From Nocardioides baculatus (GTDB taxonomy: Bacteria; Actinomycetota; Actinomycetes; Propionibacteriales; Nocardioidaceae), in contig NZ_JAERSG010000004.1 of the NCBI RefSeq assembly GCF_016735675.1, positions 310,001 to 374,000 of the forward strand: 64,000 nt of DNA, given 5' to 3'. A program made the position numbers and the translations under genes. The notes below the pieces were generated by a model. That model was not told the origin of the DNA, did no database searches, and saw only the letters and a program-made list of their open reading frames with translations. Below, one piece after another: positions 16,178 to 24,235 of this stretch. Numbering within the stretch: the first letter of the stretch is position 1; every line of letters begins with the position of its first letter.

Positions 16178-17101
16178 ATGCAGGACAGGTGGACCGAGCC
16201 GGACTTCGTCGAGCGCAGCCACGCGTGGATCGACGACCGGCTCGCCGGGCTCGGCCGCACGCGCACCGGCGAGGTGGAGCAGCCGCACGTCACCGACTGG
16301 TCGACCGTGATGCGGGTCCCGACCGACGCCGGGACGGTGTGGTTCAAGGCCAACGACGACACGATGGTCCACGAGGCCGCCGTGCTCGACCTCGTCGCCG
16401 CGCGCTCGGCCGGTCGCGTCCCCGCGCCACTGGTGCGCGACCCCGCCACGGGCTGGATGCTGCTCGCCGACGGCGGCCGTCGGCTGCGGGAGGTGGTCGA
16501 GGAGGAGCTCAGCCTGGAGCGCTGGCACGACGTGCTCGGTGCCTACGCCCGCGTCCAGATCGCCTGCGAGGACATCGTCGACGAGCTCCTCGCGCTCGGC
16601 CTGCCGGACTGCCGGCTGGCGACGCTCCCCGGTGCGTACGCCGACCTGGTGGCGGCGCTCCCCGACGCCGATCGGCGCCTGCCCCCGGCGTCGGACATCG
16701 AGGAGCTGTGCGCCCGGCTGGCGTCGTACGGCATCCGGGAGACGGTGCAGCACGACGACCTCCACGACGGCCAGGTGTTCCTCGGCGACGGCGTCCACCA
16801 GGTCCTCGACTGGGGCGACGCCTGCGTCTCGCACCCGTTCTTCACCCTCGCCGTCACGCTGGAGGGCGTCATCTCCTGGGGCCTCGACGACGTCGAGGAC
16901 TCCGAGGACCTCGGCCCCCACCTGACGGCCTACCTCACGCCGTACGCCGCCCACTGCGGCACCACCGTCGCCCACCTGCGCGAGGCGGCCGCGATCGCGA
17001 TGCGCCTCGGCTGGGTCTGCCGCGCGATCAACGGCGCGCTCCCGCAGGAGCCCGACCGCACCCACGTACGGCTGAAGATGTTCCTCGACGGGAAGCCCTA
17101 G
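16178..17101 (+). CDS. APH-fold phosphotransferase
   Basis: A 307-residue protein with the aminoglycoside-phosphotransferase kinase fold. The catalytic loop is VQHDDLHDGQVFL (about 188-200), and the metal-binding Asp is in VLDWGDACVSHPF. WFKANDDTMVHEAAVLDLVA carries the ATP-binding Lys and the helix-C Glu. This fold covers antibiotic kinases, choline kinases and many small-molecule kinases, so antibiotic resistance should not be assumed. The start at 16178 is favoured by TTGGAT 7 nt upstream. The stop shares CTAG with the convergent methyltransferase. Confidence 0.83.
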   Translation: MQDRWTEPDFVERSHAWIDDRLAGLGRTRTGEVEQPHVTDWSTVMRVPTDAGTVWFKANDDTMVHEAAVLDLVAARSAGRVPAPLVRDPATGWMLLADGGRRLREVVEEELSLERWHDVLGAYARVQIACEDIVDELLALGLPDCRLATLPGAYADLVAALPDADRRLPPASDIEELCARLASYGIRETVQHDDLHDGQVFLGDGVHQVLDWGDACVSHPFFTLAVTLEGVISWGLDDVEDSEDLGPHLTAYLTPYAAHCGTTVAHLREAAAIAMRLGWVCRAINGALPQEPDRTHVRLKMFLDGKP

Positions 17102-17703
17102 GCGCGGCGGGTCTCCAGCACCCGGAAGCCCTTGTGGCTCGCGAGCCGCTGCGTCGGCCAGCCCTGCTCGCCGAGCCAGCGCTGGAGGGAGTCGGCGCCG
17201 AGGTTCTTGCCGACCACCATCACCATCCGGCCGCCCGTGGCGAGGCGCGGGAGCCAGGTGAGTAAGAGGTCGTGCAGCGCCTCCTTGCCGATGCGGATCG
17301 GCGGGTTCGACCAGATCTCGTCGAAGACCTGGTTGCTCGGCACCTGTTCCGGCAGGCAGGCCACGAAGCGCCCGTCGAGCCCTGCGGCGCGGGCGTTGTC
17401 GTTGGCGAGCAGGATCGCGCGTTCGTTCACCTCGACCCCGGTGACGTTGGCGAGCGGCACGGCCGCGGCGAGCGCGAGCCCGATGACGCCGTACCCGCAG
17501 CCGAGGTCGAGGAACTGCCCCTGCACCGGCGGCTCGAGCTCGCGGAACAGCACGGCTGTCGCGTGGTCGAGGTGCCCGCGGCTGAAGACGCCGGAGCCGG
17601 TGTCGAAGGCCAGCTCGTGGCCCCACAGCTCGGCGGTGAAGCGCTCCCGCTCGAACGGCACGCTCGGGTCGGCGGAGAAGTAGTGCTCGGTGGGCTCAGG
17701 CAT
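17098..17703 (-). CDS. RsmC-like methyltransferase (single domain)
   Basis: A 201-residue SAM methyltransferase. It has [14 protein letters not shown], motif [16 protein letters not shown] and the amino-methylating signature SNPPIR (N-P-P-x) near residue 135. This is the C-terminal catalytic half of RsmC (16S rRNA m2G1207). The N-terminal pseudo-methyltransferase domain of the E. coli protein is absent, as is usual in actinobacteria. It overlaps truA by 8 nt, so both belong to one RNA-modification operon. Confidence 0.85.
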   Translation of the reverse strand: MPEPTEHYFSADPSVPFERERFTAELWGHELAFDTGSGVFSRGHLDHATAVLFRELEPPVQGQFLDLGCGYGVIGLALAAAVPLANVTGVEVNERAILLANDNARAAGLDGRFVACLPEQVPSNQVFDEIWSNPPIRIGKEALHDLLLTWLPRLATGGRMVMVVGKNLGADSLQRWLGEQGWPTQRLASHKGFRVLETRRA

Positions 17704-18532
17704 CGATCGCCTCTCTCTTCGCTCGTGCCCGCTCGGACTGCGCGGCCAGCTCGGCGTCGTCGGGGTAGCCGACCTCCTCGAGGGTCAGCCCGTGCGCGTG
17801 TACGACGCGCACGCCGGCGTCGCGGCGGCGTCCGGCCATCACCTCGGCGGGCCAGGTGGTCGGCTGCCGCCCCTCGCCGACGGCGATCAGGCTGCCGACG
17901 AGCGCCCGCACCATGTTGTGGCAGAAGGCGTCGGCACGAACGGACCCGACGACCAGCCCGGCCTCGTCGCGGGTCCACGTGAGGTCGAGCAGGGTGCGCA
18001 CCGTCGTCGCCCCCTCGCGCTGCTTGCAGAACGCGGCGAAGTCCTGAAGCCCCACGAGCGGCGCCGACGCGGCGTTCATCGCGTCGAGGTCGAGCCGGCG
18101 CGGCCACGTCAGCACGTGCCCGCGCACGAGCGGGTCGGCGAGCTCCTGCGCGTCGGCGATCCGGTAGGCGTAGCGCCGCCAGATCGCGGAGAAGCGGGCG
18201 TCGAACCCTTCGGGCGCCTCGCTGATCCGGCGTACGCGCAGGTCGGGCGGCAGGATCCCGTCGACCCGACGGGCCAGCGCGTCGAGCGGCGGGTCGCTCG
18301 AGCGACCGGCCGACGACGTCACCACCTCGGGCTCGACGTCGACGTGCGCGACCTGCCCGCGGGCGTGGACGCCCGAGTCGGTGCGACCTGCGACGGTCAC
18401 CCGCACCCGAGGGATCCGCAGGGCAGTGGCGAGGGCGTCCTCGAGCGTCCCCTGCACGGTGCGCAGCGTGGGCTGCGCCGCCCACCCGGAGAAGTCGGCG
18501 CCGTCGTAGGCACAGTCGATCCGCAGGCGCAC
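17696..18532 (-). CDS. truA: tRNA pseudouridine(38-40) synthase TruA
   Basis: A 278-residue pseudouridine synthase that modifies U38-40 in the anticodon arm. The catalytic Asp is in [18 protein letters not shown] (about 48-65). [13 protein letters not shown] and [20 protein letters not shown] are further TruA signatures. The start is GTG at 18532, with TAGGAT 6 nt upstream and no Shine-Dalgarno, pointing to a leaderless mRNA. In many actinobacteria truA directly follows rplQ. Here about 4 kb of other genes lies between them. Confidence 0.95.
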   Translation of the reverse strand: MRLRIDCAYDGADFSGWAAQPTLRTVQGTLEDALATALRIPRVRVTVAGRTDSGVHARGQVAHVDVEPEVVTSSAGRSSDPPLDALARRVDGILPPDLRVRRISEAPEGFDARFSAIWRRYAYRIADAQELADPLVRGHVLTWPRRLDLDAMNAASAPLVGLQDFAAFCKQREGATTVRTLLDLTWTRDEAGLVVGSVRADAFCHNMVRALVGSLIAVGEGRQPTTWPAEVMAGRRRDAGVRVVHAHGLTLEEVGYPDDAELAAQSERARAKREAIDA

Positions 18533-18538
18533 GCAGCG

Positions 18539-18544
18539 ATCCTA
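18539..18544 (-). promoter_or_regulatory. -10 box TAGGAT of truA
   Basis: Read on the minus strand, TAGGAT is followed by 6 nt and the GTG start of truA. No good -35 is seen at 17-18 nt. Confidence 0.55.
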
Positions 18545-18567
18545 GGGCGCGGTCCATTCCACGTGCT

Positions 18568-18631
18568 CGGACACGTGTCCGCGAAGTGGCCCTTCGCACC
18601 CGCGGCGAAGGGCGATCTCTCGGACACGTGT
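18568..18631. repeat. long bipartite inverted repeat with CACGTG cores
   Basis: Arms 18571-18597 and 18605-18631 are 27 nt each. Their outer 11 nt (ACACGTGTCCG) and inner 8 nt (CCCTTCGC) are exact complements, while the 8 nt between differ; the loop is 7 nt. The outer part is also a 14-bp palindrome on the left (CGGACACGTGTCCG, 18568-18581). CACGTG occurs three times (18560, 18572, 18625). The repeat sits between the divergent truA and secreted-protein genes, so it is a likely regulatory site or a dispersed repeat. Confidence 0.7.
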
Positions 18632-18666
18632 GCAGAAGGCCCGTCCGGGCCTACCCTTGTGTGGTC

Positions 18667-19185
18667 ATGTCGACCATCGCTCGAGCGCTCGCGCTGGCTG
18701 TCGCAGCCGCACTGCTGCCGGCGGCGTACGTCGTCGCGCCACCCGTGACGGCATCCGCGGCCCAGCCGACGACCGAGCCGACGACCCTGCCGGCGACCCT
18801 GCGCACCGCGCTGGTCGACACCGACGGCGACGGGCTCGACGACACCCGGGACGGCTGTCCGACGGTCGCGGCCAGCACCTCGACGGGCTGCCCGGTCGCG
18901 TCCCGCAAGGTCGCCCTGAAGTGGCTGGCCGGCAAGCAGCGGCTCCAGGTGCAGGTCAGCTCCCCGGTCGGACCCTGTGCGCAACGTGCGCGCATCGCGC
19001 TGTTCCGGGTGCGCCCCAACAAGGACTTCAAGGTCTTCGGCGGCAGCACGAGCTTCGGCGGTCGGCTGCGGGTCAAGGTCGCCCGCGGGGCCACGTACTA
19101 CGCCACGGTGCCGCTGTCGTACTCCTCGGGCGTCGCCGAGTGCGGCAAGGCCGAGTCGCGGAGAGTGCTCGCGCCGCGGGGCTGA
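18667..19185 (+). CDS. secreted protein with a calcium-binding-like Asp motif
   Basis: A 172-residue protein with a Sec signal peptide (MSTIARALALAVAAALLPAA, likely cleavage after ASA near 37). DTDGDGLDDTRDGCPTV follows, a thrombospondin type 3-like calcium motif. The remaining 110 residues are beta-rich with four Cys. No enzyme motif is seen. The start at 18667 is taken from the signal peptide and from TACCCT 9 nt upstream (18652-18657). The bipartite CACGTG repeat precedes this promoter. Confidence 0.65.
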   Translation: MSTIARALALAVAAALLPAAYVVAPPVTASAAQPTTEPTTLPATLRTALVDTDGDGLDDTRDGCPTVAASTSTGCPVASRKVALKWLAGKQRLQVQVSSPVGPCAQRARIALFRVRPNKDFKVFGGSTSFGGRLRVKVARGATYYATVPLSYSSGVAECGKAESRRVLAPRG

Positions 19186-19192
19186 GCCACTG

Positions 19193-19254
19193 TTCAACCA
19201 GTTGGTTGACAACTGGGTCGGGCCGTCGTACCTTCATTCAACCAATCAGTTGAA
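19193..19254 (+). promoter_or_regulatory. ArsR-operon promoter with two operator palindromes
   Basis: TTGACA (19206-19211), 17 nt, then TACCTT (19229-19234) form the best sigma-A promoter in the window. One inverted repeat (TTCAACCA-GT-TGGTTGA, 19193-19209) overlaps the -35. A second (TTCAAC-N6-GTTGAA, 19237-19254) covers the expected start point. The shared TTCAACCA half-site suggests that the ArsR protein encoded just downstream represses its own operon here. Confidence 0.75.
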
Positions 19255-19265
19255 GAAGGTGTCAG

Positions 19266-19640
19266 ATGGCCGACCAGCTCTCCCGAGTCTTCGCCGCGTT
19301 GGCGGACCCGACCCGTCGCGACATGGTGGCGCGCCTCACCGAGGCCGACCACACCGTCAACGACCTGGCCGCGCCCTACGACGTGAGCCTCCAGGCCGTC
19401 TCGAAGCACCTCAAGGTGCTCGAGGACGCCGGCCTGGTGAGCAGGACCCGCGAGGCGCAGCGCCGACCGGTGCACCTGGAAGCCGAGGTGTTCGACCTGA
19501 TGACCAAGTGGATCGAGCGCTACCGCCGACAGGCCGAGGAGCGCTTCGCGCGTCTCGACGCCGTGCTCGCGCGGATGCAGGACGACGACAGCACCGCCCC
19601 GACCGCAACGACCCAGCAGCAGGAAGGAACCGCATCATGA
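19266..19640 (+). CDS. ArsR-family transcriptional regulator
   Basis: A 124-residue winged-helix repressor: RVFAALADPTRRDMVARL, the helix-turn-helix DLAAPYDVSLQAVSKHLKVL and the wing DAGLVSRTREAQRRPVHLE. No metal-binding Cys cluster is present, so it belongs to the large metal-independent branch usually paired with SRPBCC (AHSA1-like) proteins. It is the first gene of a four-gene unit with 1-4 nt overlaps and has two operator-like palindromes in its promoter. A GAAGG Shine-Dalgarno lies about 7 nt before the ATG. Confidence 0.92.
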   Translation: MADQLSRVFAALADPTRRDMVARLTEADHTVNDLAAPYDVSLQAVSKHLKVLEDAGLVSRTREAQRRPVHLEAEVFDLMTKWIERYRRQAEERFARLDAVLARMQDDDSTAPTATTQQQEGTAS

Positions 19641-20146
19641 CCACCATGCAGAGCCCCGACACCAGCACCCGCTTCCCCGAGGCCGCGATCCTCGCCGACG
19701 AGCACGTGCCGGCGGTCCACATCTGGCGTGACTTCGAGGCGACCGTGGCCCAGGTGATGCGCGCGCACACCGACGCCGACCTCTTCGCGCAGTGGATCGG
19801 CCCCGACTCGCTCACCACCAGCATCGACGAGTGGTCGTGCCGCACCAACGGCGCCTACCGCTACGTCTCGCGGCGCGGCGAGGAGGAGTACGCCTTCCGC
19901 GGCACCTTCCCCTACGTCGGCGAGGACAAGATCATCCAGACCTTCACGTGGGAGGGCATGCCGGAGGCCGTGGCCCTGGAGACCCTGACGCTCGAGGACC
20001 TCGGCGACGGCCGTACCCGCCTCCACGGGTTCTCGATCTGCGACTCCTTCGAGGCGCGTGACGGCATGCTCGCCAGCGGCATGGAGGTCGGGATCCACGA
20101 GGGCTACGCCAAGCTCGACCGCATGCTCGGCGAGGGCACCGTCTGA
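19637..20146 (+). CDS. SRPBCC (AHSA1-like) domain protein
   Basis: A 169-residue helix-grip fold protein. Signatures are HIWRDFEATVAQVMRAHTDADLFAQWIGP at the start of the domain (about 29-57), the middle strands GAYRYVSRRGEEEYAFRGTF, and a C-terminal helix GMEVGIHEGYAKLDRML. Such proteins bind small hydrophobic ligands, and their genes often follow an ArsR repressor, as here, with an ATGA overlap. The ligand is unknown. Confidence 0.87.
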   Translation: MTTMQSPDTSTRFPEAAILADEHVPAVHIWRDFEATVAQVMRAHTDADLFAQWIGPDSLTTSIDEWSCRTNGAYRYVSRRGEEEYAFRGTFPYVGEDKIIQTFTWEGMPEAVALETLTLEDLGDGRTRLHGFSICDSFEARDGMLASGMEVGIHEGYAKLDRMLGEGTV

Positions 20147-20718
20147 TGGCCCTCCCCGAGGCACCGGCCGCCAGGCACGAGGTGGTGGCCGGGGAGTTCG
20201 CCCGGCTGGTCGGGCAGACGACCGACTGGTCGGCCCCCGCACCCGTCGAGGGCTGGGCCGCCCGCGACGTCGTCGACCACCTGGTCTCCTGGTTCCGCGG
20301 CTTCCTGTCCGCCGGAGGCGTCGAGCTCCCGCCCGGCCCGTCGGTCGCGGACGACCCGCAGGCCGCGTGGCAGCACCACGCCGACGGCGTACAGGCCCTG
20401 CTCGACGAGCGCGGTGACGAGGAGTTCGTCCACCCCTACGTCGGTCCGCACCCGCTCGCCCGCGCGGTCGACCAGTTCTACATCTCCGACGTCTTCATGC
20501 ACTCCTGGGACCTGGCCCGCGCCACCGGCCAGTCGCCACGGCTCGACGAGGAGTTCGCGGGCCAGATGCTCGCCGGCATGCAGCCGATCGAGCAGATGCT
20601 GCGCGACTCGGGACAGTACGGACCCGCCGTCCCGGTCTCCGACGACGCACCCGTGGTCGACCGGCTGATGGGGTTCGTCGGCCGCGACCCCGCGTGGCGG
20701 CCCGGCGGTCCCCGATGA
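20146..20718 (+). CDS. TIGR03086-type DinB/MDMPI-like metal-binding protein
   Basis: A 190-residue four-helix-bundle protein related to mycothiol-dependent maleylpyruvate isomerase. The metal-ligand pattern is visible as DVVDHLVSWFRGF (His in helix 2) and FMHSWDLARATGQ (HxxDLA, helix 3). EGWAARDVVDHL is a hallmark of the group. The gene starts one base before the previous gene ends (TGATG). A thiol-dependent transferase role is possible but unproven. Confidence 0.78.
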   Translation: MALPEAPAARHEVVAGEFARLVGQTTDWSAPAPVEGWAARDVVDHLVSWFRGFLSAGGVELPPGPSVADDPQAAWQHHADGVQALLDERGDEEFVHPYVGPHPLARAVDQFYISDVFMHSWDLARATGQSPRLDEEFAGQMLAGMQPIEQMLRDSGQYGPAVPVSDDAPVVDRLMGFVGRDPAWRPGGPR

Positions 20719-21314
20719 GCACCGTGGTGCTGCACAACGTCGTGTCGCTCGACGGGTTCGTCGCCCGCCCCGACGACGACCCCGGCCCAATCTTCGACTG
20801 GTACTTCAACGGCGACCGGTCCCTCTCCGCGCAGGACATGGCCGATCCCGAGCCGGGCGGGCTGCGGGTCTCGCAGACGTCGTACGACTACGTGCGACCG
20901 GTGTGGGACGCGATCGGGTGCATGGTGATCGGTCGCCGCCTCTTCGACCTCACCAACGGGTGGGAGGGCCGGCCACCGACCGGCGACCACGTGGTGGTGG
21001 TGTCCCACCGGCCCAGGCCCGAGGGCTGGCACCCGGAGGCGTCCTACCACTTCGTCGACGACGTCGCCGCCGCGATCGCGAAGGCTCGCGAGCTCGCCGG
21101 CGACCGGGTGGTCGCGCTGGCGGCCGGCGACGTCGGGGGCCAGGCGCTCAGCCTCGGCCTCGTCGACGAGGTGGCGATGGACGTGGCGCCGGTCGTGCTC
21201 GGCGCCGGCAAGCGCTTCTTCGGACCCCACGACACCGAGGTGCTGCTCGACGACCCCCACGTCGTCATCCAGGGCGACCGGGTGCTGCACCTCCGTTTCC
21301 GCGTGCGCAGGTGA
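20715..21314 (+). CDS. dihydrofolate reductase-like (RibD C-terminal fold) protein
   Basis: A 199-residue protein with the DHFR/RibD-C fold: VVLHNVVSLDGFVARPDDD at the N-terminus, GCMVIGRRLFDLTNGWEG in the middle, and ALAAGDVGGQALSLGLVDEVAMDVAPVVLGAGKRFF at the C-terminus (about 135-170). This YyaP/YwjB-like group binds NADPH, but its substrate is not established. Classical folate-binding residues are not all present. It is the last gene of the ArsR operon, with an ATGA overlap. Confidence 0.83.
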   Translation: MSTVVLHNVVSLDGFVARPDDDPGPIFDWYFNGDRSLSAQDMADPEPGGLRVSQTSYDYVRPVWDAIGCMVIGRRLFDLTNGWEGRPPTGDHVVVVSHRPRPEGWHPEASYHFVDDVAAAIAKARELAGDRVVALAAGDVGGQALSLGLVDEVAMDVAPVVLGAGKRFFGPHDTEVLLDDPHVVIQGDRVLHLRFRVRR

Positions 21315-21316
21315 CC

Positions 21317-21322
21317 TAGGGT
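21317..21322 (+). promoter_or_regulatory. -10 box TAGGGT for a leaderless transcript
   Basis: TAGGGT begins 3 nt after the previous stop and ends 6 nt before the ATG at 21329. This gives the next gene its own leaderless mRNA. Confidence 0.55.
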
Positions 21323-21328
21323 CGCAGC

Positions 21329-22285
21329 ATGAAGTACGTGGTCTACGGCGCCGGGGCTGTCGGTGGGGTCATCGGTGGTCGCCTCCACCTCGCGGGGCTC
21401 CCCGTGACCCTCGTCGCCCGAGGCGCACACCTCGCCGCGATCCGCTCCCGCGGGCTGGTCCTCGACGCCGGCGACGGCCGCCACACGATCGACGCCCCCG
21501 CGACCGACACGGCAGCCGACGTCGAGTGGTCCGACGACACCGTCGTGATCCTCGCGGTGAAGTCCCACCAGGCCGCGGTCGCGCTCGCCGACCTGCGCGA
21601 GCACGCGCCCGCCGGCACCGCGATCGTCTGCGCGACCAACGGCGTCGCGACCGAGATCGCGGCGCTGCGCCTCTTCGCGCGGACCTATGCCGTCTGCGTG
21701 ATGCTGCCGTCGACGCACCTCGAGCCCGGCGTCGTCATCGCCGGCTGCCACCCCACCCCGGCGATCCTCGACATCGGGCGGATCCCCGGCGGGACCGACG
21801 CGACCACGGCCGCGGTGGCAGCCGACCTCGCCGTCGCGGGCATCGCCTCGGTCGAGCGCGACGACATCATGGCGTGGAAGCGACGCAAGCTCCTGATGAA
21901 CCTCGGCAACGGCGTCGACGCCTCCTTCGCCCGGGGCGAGGCCGCCGACGCACTCGCCGAGCGTGCGCAGGCCGAGGGCGAGCAGGCGCTGACCATCGCC
22001 GGCCTCTCCTACGTCAGCGCGGAGGACGACCGGGCCCGGCGCGGCGACATCCTGCAGCGGCGTCCCGACCTCGAGCGCGGTGGCGGCTCGACCTGGCAGA
22101 GCCTGGCGCGCGGCACGGGCGACTCGGAGATCGACTACCTCGCCGGCGAGATCGTCCTGCTGGGCCGCCTCCACGGCGTACCCACGCCCGTCAACGAGGC
22201 CGTCGTCGCCGCCACCCGCTCGCTGGCGTACGCCGGCGCCGCCCCTCGCAGCCTCGACGCCGCCCCGGTCCTCGCCTCCCTCTGA
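21329..22285 (+). CDS. 2-dehydropantoate 2-reductase-like oxidoreductase
   Basis: A 318-residue NADP-dependent reductase. It has an N-terminal Rossmann motif VVYGAGAVGGVIGGRL (about 4-19), an ILAVKSHQ strand, and a C-terminal helical domain with the catalytic-type Lys in MAWKRRKLLMNLGNGVDA (about 188). The genuine PanE also needs an Asn/Ser/Glu substrate set that cannot be confirmed by eye, so a broader ketopantoate-reductase family label is safest. It starts 6 nt after a TAGGGT box and runs convergently into rplQ. Confidence 0.82.
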   Translation: MKYVVYGAGAVGGVIGGRLHLAGLPVTLVARGAHLAAIRSRGLVLDAGDGRHTIDAPATDTAADVEWSDDTVVILAVKSHQAAVALADLREHAPAGTAIVCATNGVATEIAALRLFARTYAVCVMLPSTHLEPGVVIAGCHPTPAILDIGRIPGGTDATTAAVAADLAVAGIASVERDDIMAWKRRKLLMNLGNGVDASFARGEAADALAERAQAEGEQALTIAGLSYVSAEDDRARRGDILQRRPDLERGGGSTWQSLARGTGDSEIDYLAGEIVLLGRLHGVPTPVNEAVVAATRSLAYAGAAPRSLDAAPVLASL

Positions 22286-22341
22286 CCCTCCAGCGGTGGC
22301 GGAGCCACCTTCGAGCGCCGAGATGGGCCGGCGGGGAACGC

Positions 22342-22378
22342 CAGAGGCCCGCCACCCCAGCGGGGTGACGGGCCTCTG
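22342..22378 (-). terminator. terminator of the rpsM-rplQ operon
   Basis: Arms 22342-22358 and 22362-22378 pair over 16 of 17 positions (C/A mismatch at 22352/22368) around an AGC loop, 14 nt beyond the rplQ stop. It can also serve the convergent gene ending at 22285. Confidence 0.85.
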
Positions 22379-22392
22379 CGTGAAGGCGTGGA

Positions 22393-23010
22393 TCAGGCCT
22401 TGGCCTCGTCCTCGGTCTCCTCGGCGTCAGCAGCCTCAGCGGCAGCCTCGTGCTCCTCGGCAGCAGCCTCGTGCTCCTCGGCAGCAGCCTCGTGCTCGGC
22501 GGCAGCGGCCTCGTGCTCGGCGGCGGCGGCCTCGTGCTCCTCGGCAGCCGTCTCGGCCGTGGCGTCCTCGGTCTCCTCGGCCTCGACCGGGGCAGCCGGC
22601 GCCGGAGCAGCGGCCTTCTCGGTCTTCTTGGTCGACGGAGCCTTCGGGCTGTAGGCCTCGGTCACCAGCTCGATGACCGCCATGGGGGCGTTGTCGCCCT
22701 TGCGGGGACCGACCTTGGTGATGCGGGTGTAGCCACCGGGGCGCTCCGAGAAGGTCGGGGCGATCTCGGTGAACAGCGTGTGCACGACCGACTTGTCGTG
22801 GATGGTCTTGAGGACCTCACGACGGTTGTGCAGGTCGCCGCGCTTGGCCTTGGTGATCAGCTTCTCCGCGACCGGGCGCAGCAGGCGCGCACGGGTCTCG
22901 GTGGTGGTGATCCGGCCGTGCTCGAACAGGGCCGTGGCCAGGTTCGACAGCATCAGGCGCTGGTGGGCCGGGCTACCGCCGAGGCGGGGGCCCTTCTTGG
23001 GCTTGGGCAT
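22393..23010 (-). CDS. rplQ: 50S ribosomal protein L17 (bL17) with long acidic tail
   Basis: A 205-residue bL17. The conserved part (about 1-120) is standard: [38 protein letters not shown] and the [11 protein letters not shown] end. The remaining 80 or so residues are an Ala/Glu/Pro-rich extension. It contains five heptads of the type [14 protein letters not shown] followed by [12 protein letters not shown]. coli L17 is 127 residues. The tail is predicted to be helical or disordered and strongly acidic, unusual for an rRNA-binding protein. It is the last gene of the alpha operon. Confidence 0.95.
   Translation of the reverse strand: MPKPKKGPRLGGSPAHQRLMLSNLATALFEHGRITTTETRARLLRPVAEKLITKAKRGDLHNRREVLKTIHDKSVVHTLFTEIAPTFSERPGGYTRITKVGPRKGDNAPMAVIELVTEAYSPKAPSTKKTEKAAAPAPAAPVEAEETEDATAETAAEEHEAAAAEHEAAAAEHEAAAEEHEAAAEEHEAAAEAADAEETEDEAKA
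22445..22549 (-). repeat. five 21-nt tandem repeats in rplQ
   Basis: Units start at 22445, 22466, 22487, 22508 and 22529. Units 1 and 2 are identical, and the others differ at a few bases. They encode the heptads of the L17 tail. Copy number may vary between strains. Confidence 0.8.
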
Positions 23011-23100
23011 GGTGTGCCTTCTTTCTCTCGGGCCGTGTCAGGTACCCGGGTAGACGACCGACGGGGAGCCGGTCGGTTTGGAGTAGACCGTGAGGTCAGT

Positions 23101-24117
23101 TCAGAGCTGCTCGTCCTCGATGAACGCGTCGTCGTCATCGTCGCCGTAGGCGGCGAGGGCGGCGTGCGGGTCGAAGCCGGGCGCGCTGTCCTTGAGCGAG
23201 AGGCCCATCTCGACGAGCTTGGCCTTCACCTCGTCGATGGACTTGGCGCCGAAGTTGCGGATGTCGAGCAGGTCCTGCTCCGAGCGCGAGATGAGCTCAC
23301 CCACGGTGTGGATGCCCTCGCGCTTGAGGCAGTTGTAGGAGCGGACCGTGAGCTGCAGGTCCTCGACCGGAAGGGCCAGGTCGGCAGCGAGCTGCTCGTC
23401 GACGGGCGACGGGCCGATGTCGATGCCCTCGGCCTCGACGTTGAGCTCACGGGCCAGGCCGAACAGCTCGACGAGCGTCTTGCCGGCCGAGGCGATCGCG
23501 TCGCGGGGACGGATCGACTGCTTGGTCTCGACGTCGATGACGAGCTTGTCGAAGTCGGTGCGCTGCTCGACTCGGGTGGCCTCGACCTTGTAGGTCACCT
23601 TCATGACCGGGCTGTAGATCGAGTCGACCGGCATGCGGCCGATCTCGTTGTCCGCGCCCTTGTTCTGGACCGACGAGACGTAGCCGCGGCCACGCTCGAC
23701 GACGAGCTCCATCTCCAGCTTGCCCTTGTCGGACAGCGTGGCGATCTTGAGCTCGGGGTTGTGGACCTCCACGCCGGCGGGCGGCGTGATGTCGGCGGCG
23801 GTGACGTCACCGGCACCGGACTTGCGGAGGTACATCACGACGGGCTCGTCGTGCTCCGAGGAGACGACGATGCCCTTGAGGTTGAGGATGATCTCGGTCA
23901 TGTCCTCGGTGACGCCCTCGATGGTCGAGAACTCGTGGAGGACGGAGTCGACCTTGATGCTGGTGACCGACGCACCCGGGATCGAGCTGAGGAGCGTACG
24001 ACGCAGCGAGTTGCCGAGCGTGTAGCCGAAGCCGGGCTCGAGGGGCTCGATGACGAACCGCGAGCGGAACTCGTCGACGGTCTCTTCCGTGAGGGTCGGG
24101 CGCTGAGCAATGAGCAC
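23101..24117 (-). CDS. rpoA: RNA polymerase alpha subunit
   Basis: A 338-residue alpha subunit. The N-terminal dimerisation domain has [20 protein letters not shown] and [17 protein letters not shown] linker near 245-255 leads to the C-terminal domain with [20 protein letters not shown] and [20 protein letters not shown], the helix-hairpin-helix region that contacts UP elements and activators. An acidic tail ([17 protein letters not shown]) ends the protein. Length and order (rpsD-rpoA-rplQ) are normal. Confidence 0.98.
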   Translation of the reverse strand: MLIAQRPTLTEETVDEFRSRFVIEPLEPGFGYTLGNSLRRTLLSSIPGASVTSIKVDSVLHEFSTIEGVTEDMTEIILNLKGIVVSSEHDEPVVMYLRKSGAGDVTAADITPPAGVEVHNPELKIATLSDKGKLEMELVVERGRGYVSSVQNKGADNEIGRMPVDSIYSPVMKVTYKVEATRVEQRTDFDKLVIDVETKQSIRPRDAIASAGKTLVELFGLARELNVEAEGIDIGPSPVDEQLAADLALPVEDLQLTVRSYNCLKREGIHTVGELISRSEQDLLDIRNFGAKSIDEVKAKLVEMGLSLKDSAPGFDPHAALAAYGDDDDDAFIEDEQL

Positions 24118-24235
24118 GGAGTTCTTCCTTTCCGGATCCGACCGCTATTTGAGGGATCCGAACATGAGGTTGGCGGAAATGACGAGCTGGAAGAGGGGCG
24201 TCGGCGGCCGCCCGGAGGCGGCCACCGACGGTGGT

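Noticed and set aside
16178-17101. Aminoglycoside resistance gene
   Set aside because: The APH fold is shared by many metabolic kinases, and no residue pattern tied to a known resistance enzyme is visible, here or in the similar protein at 56329-57102.
22445-22549. Regular 21-nt repeats as a possible CRISPR array
   Set aside because: The repeats are contiguous without spacers, lie inside the rplQ reading frame and encode heptads.
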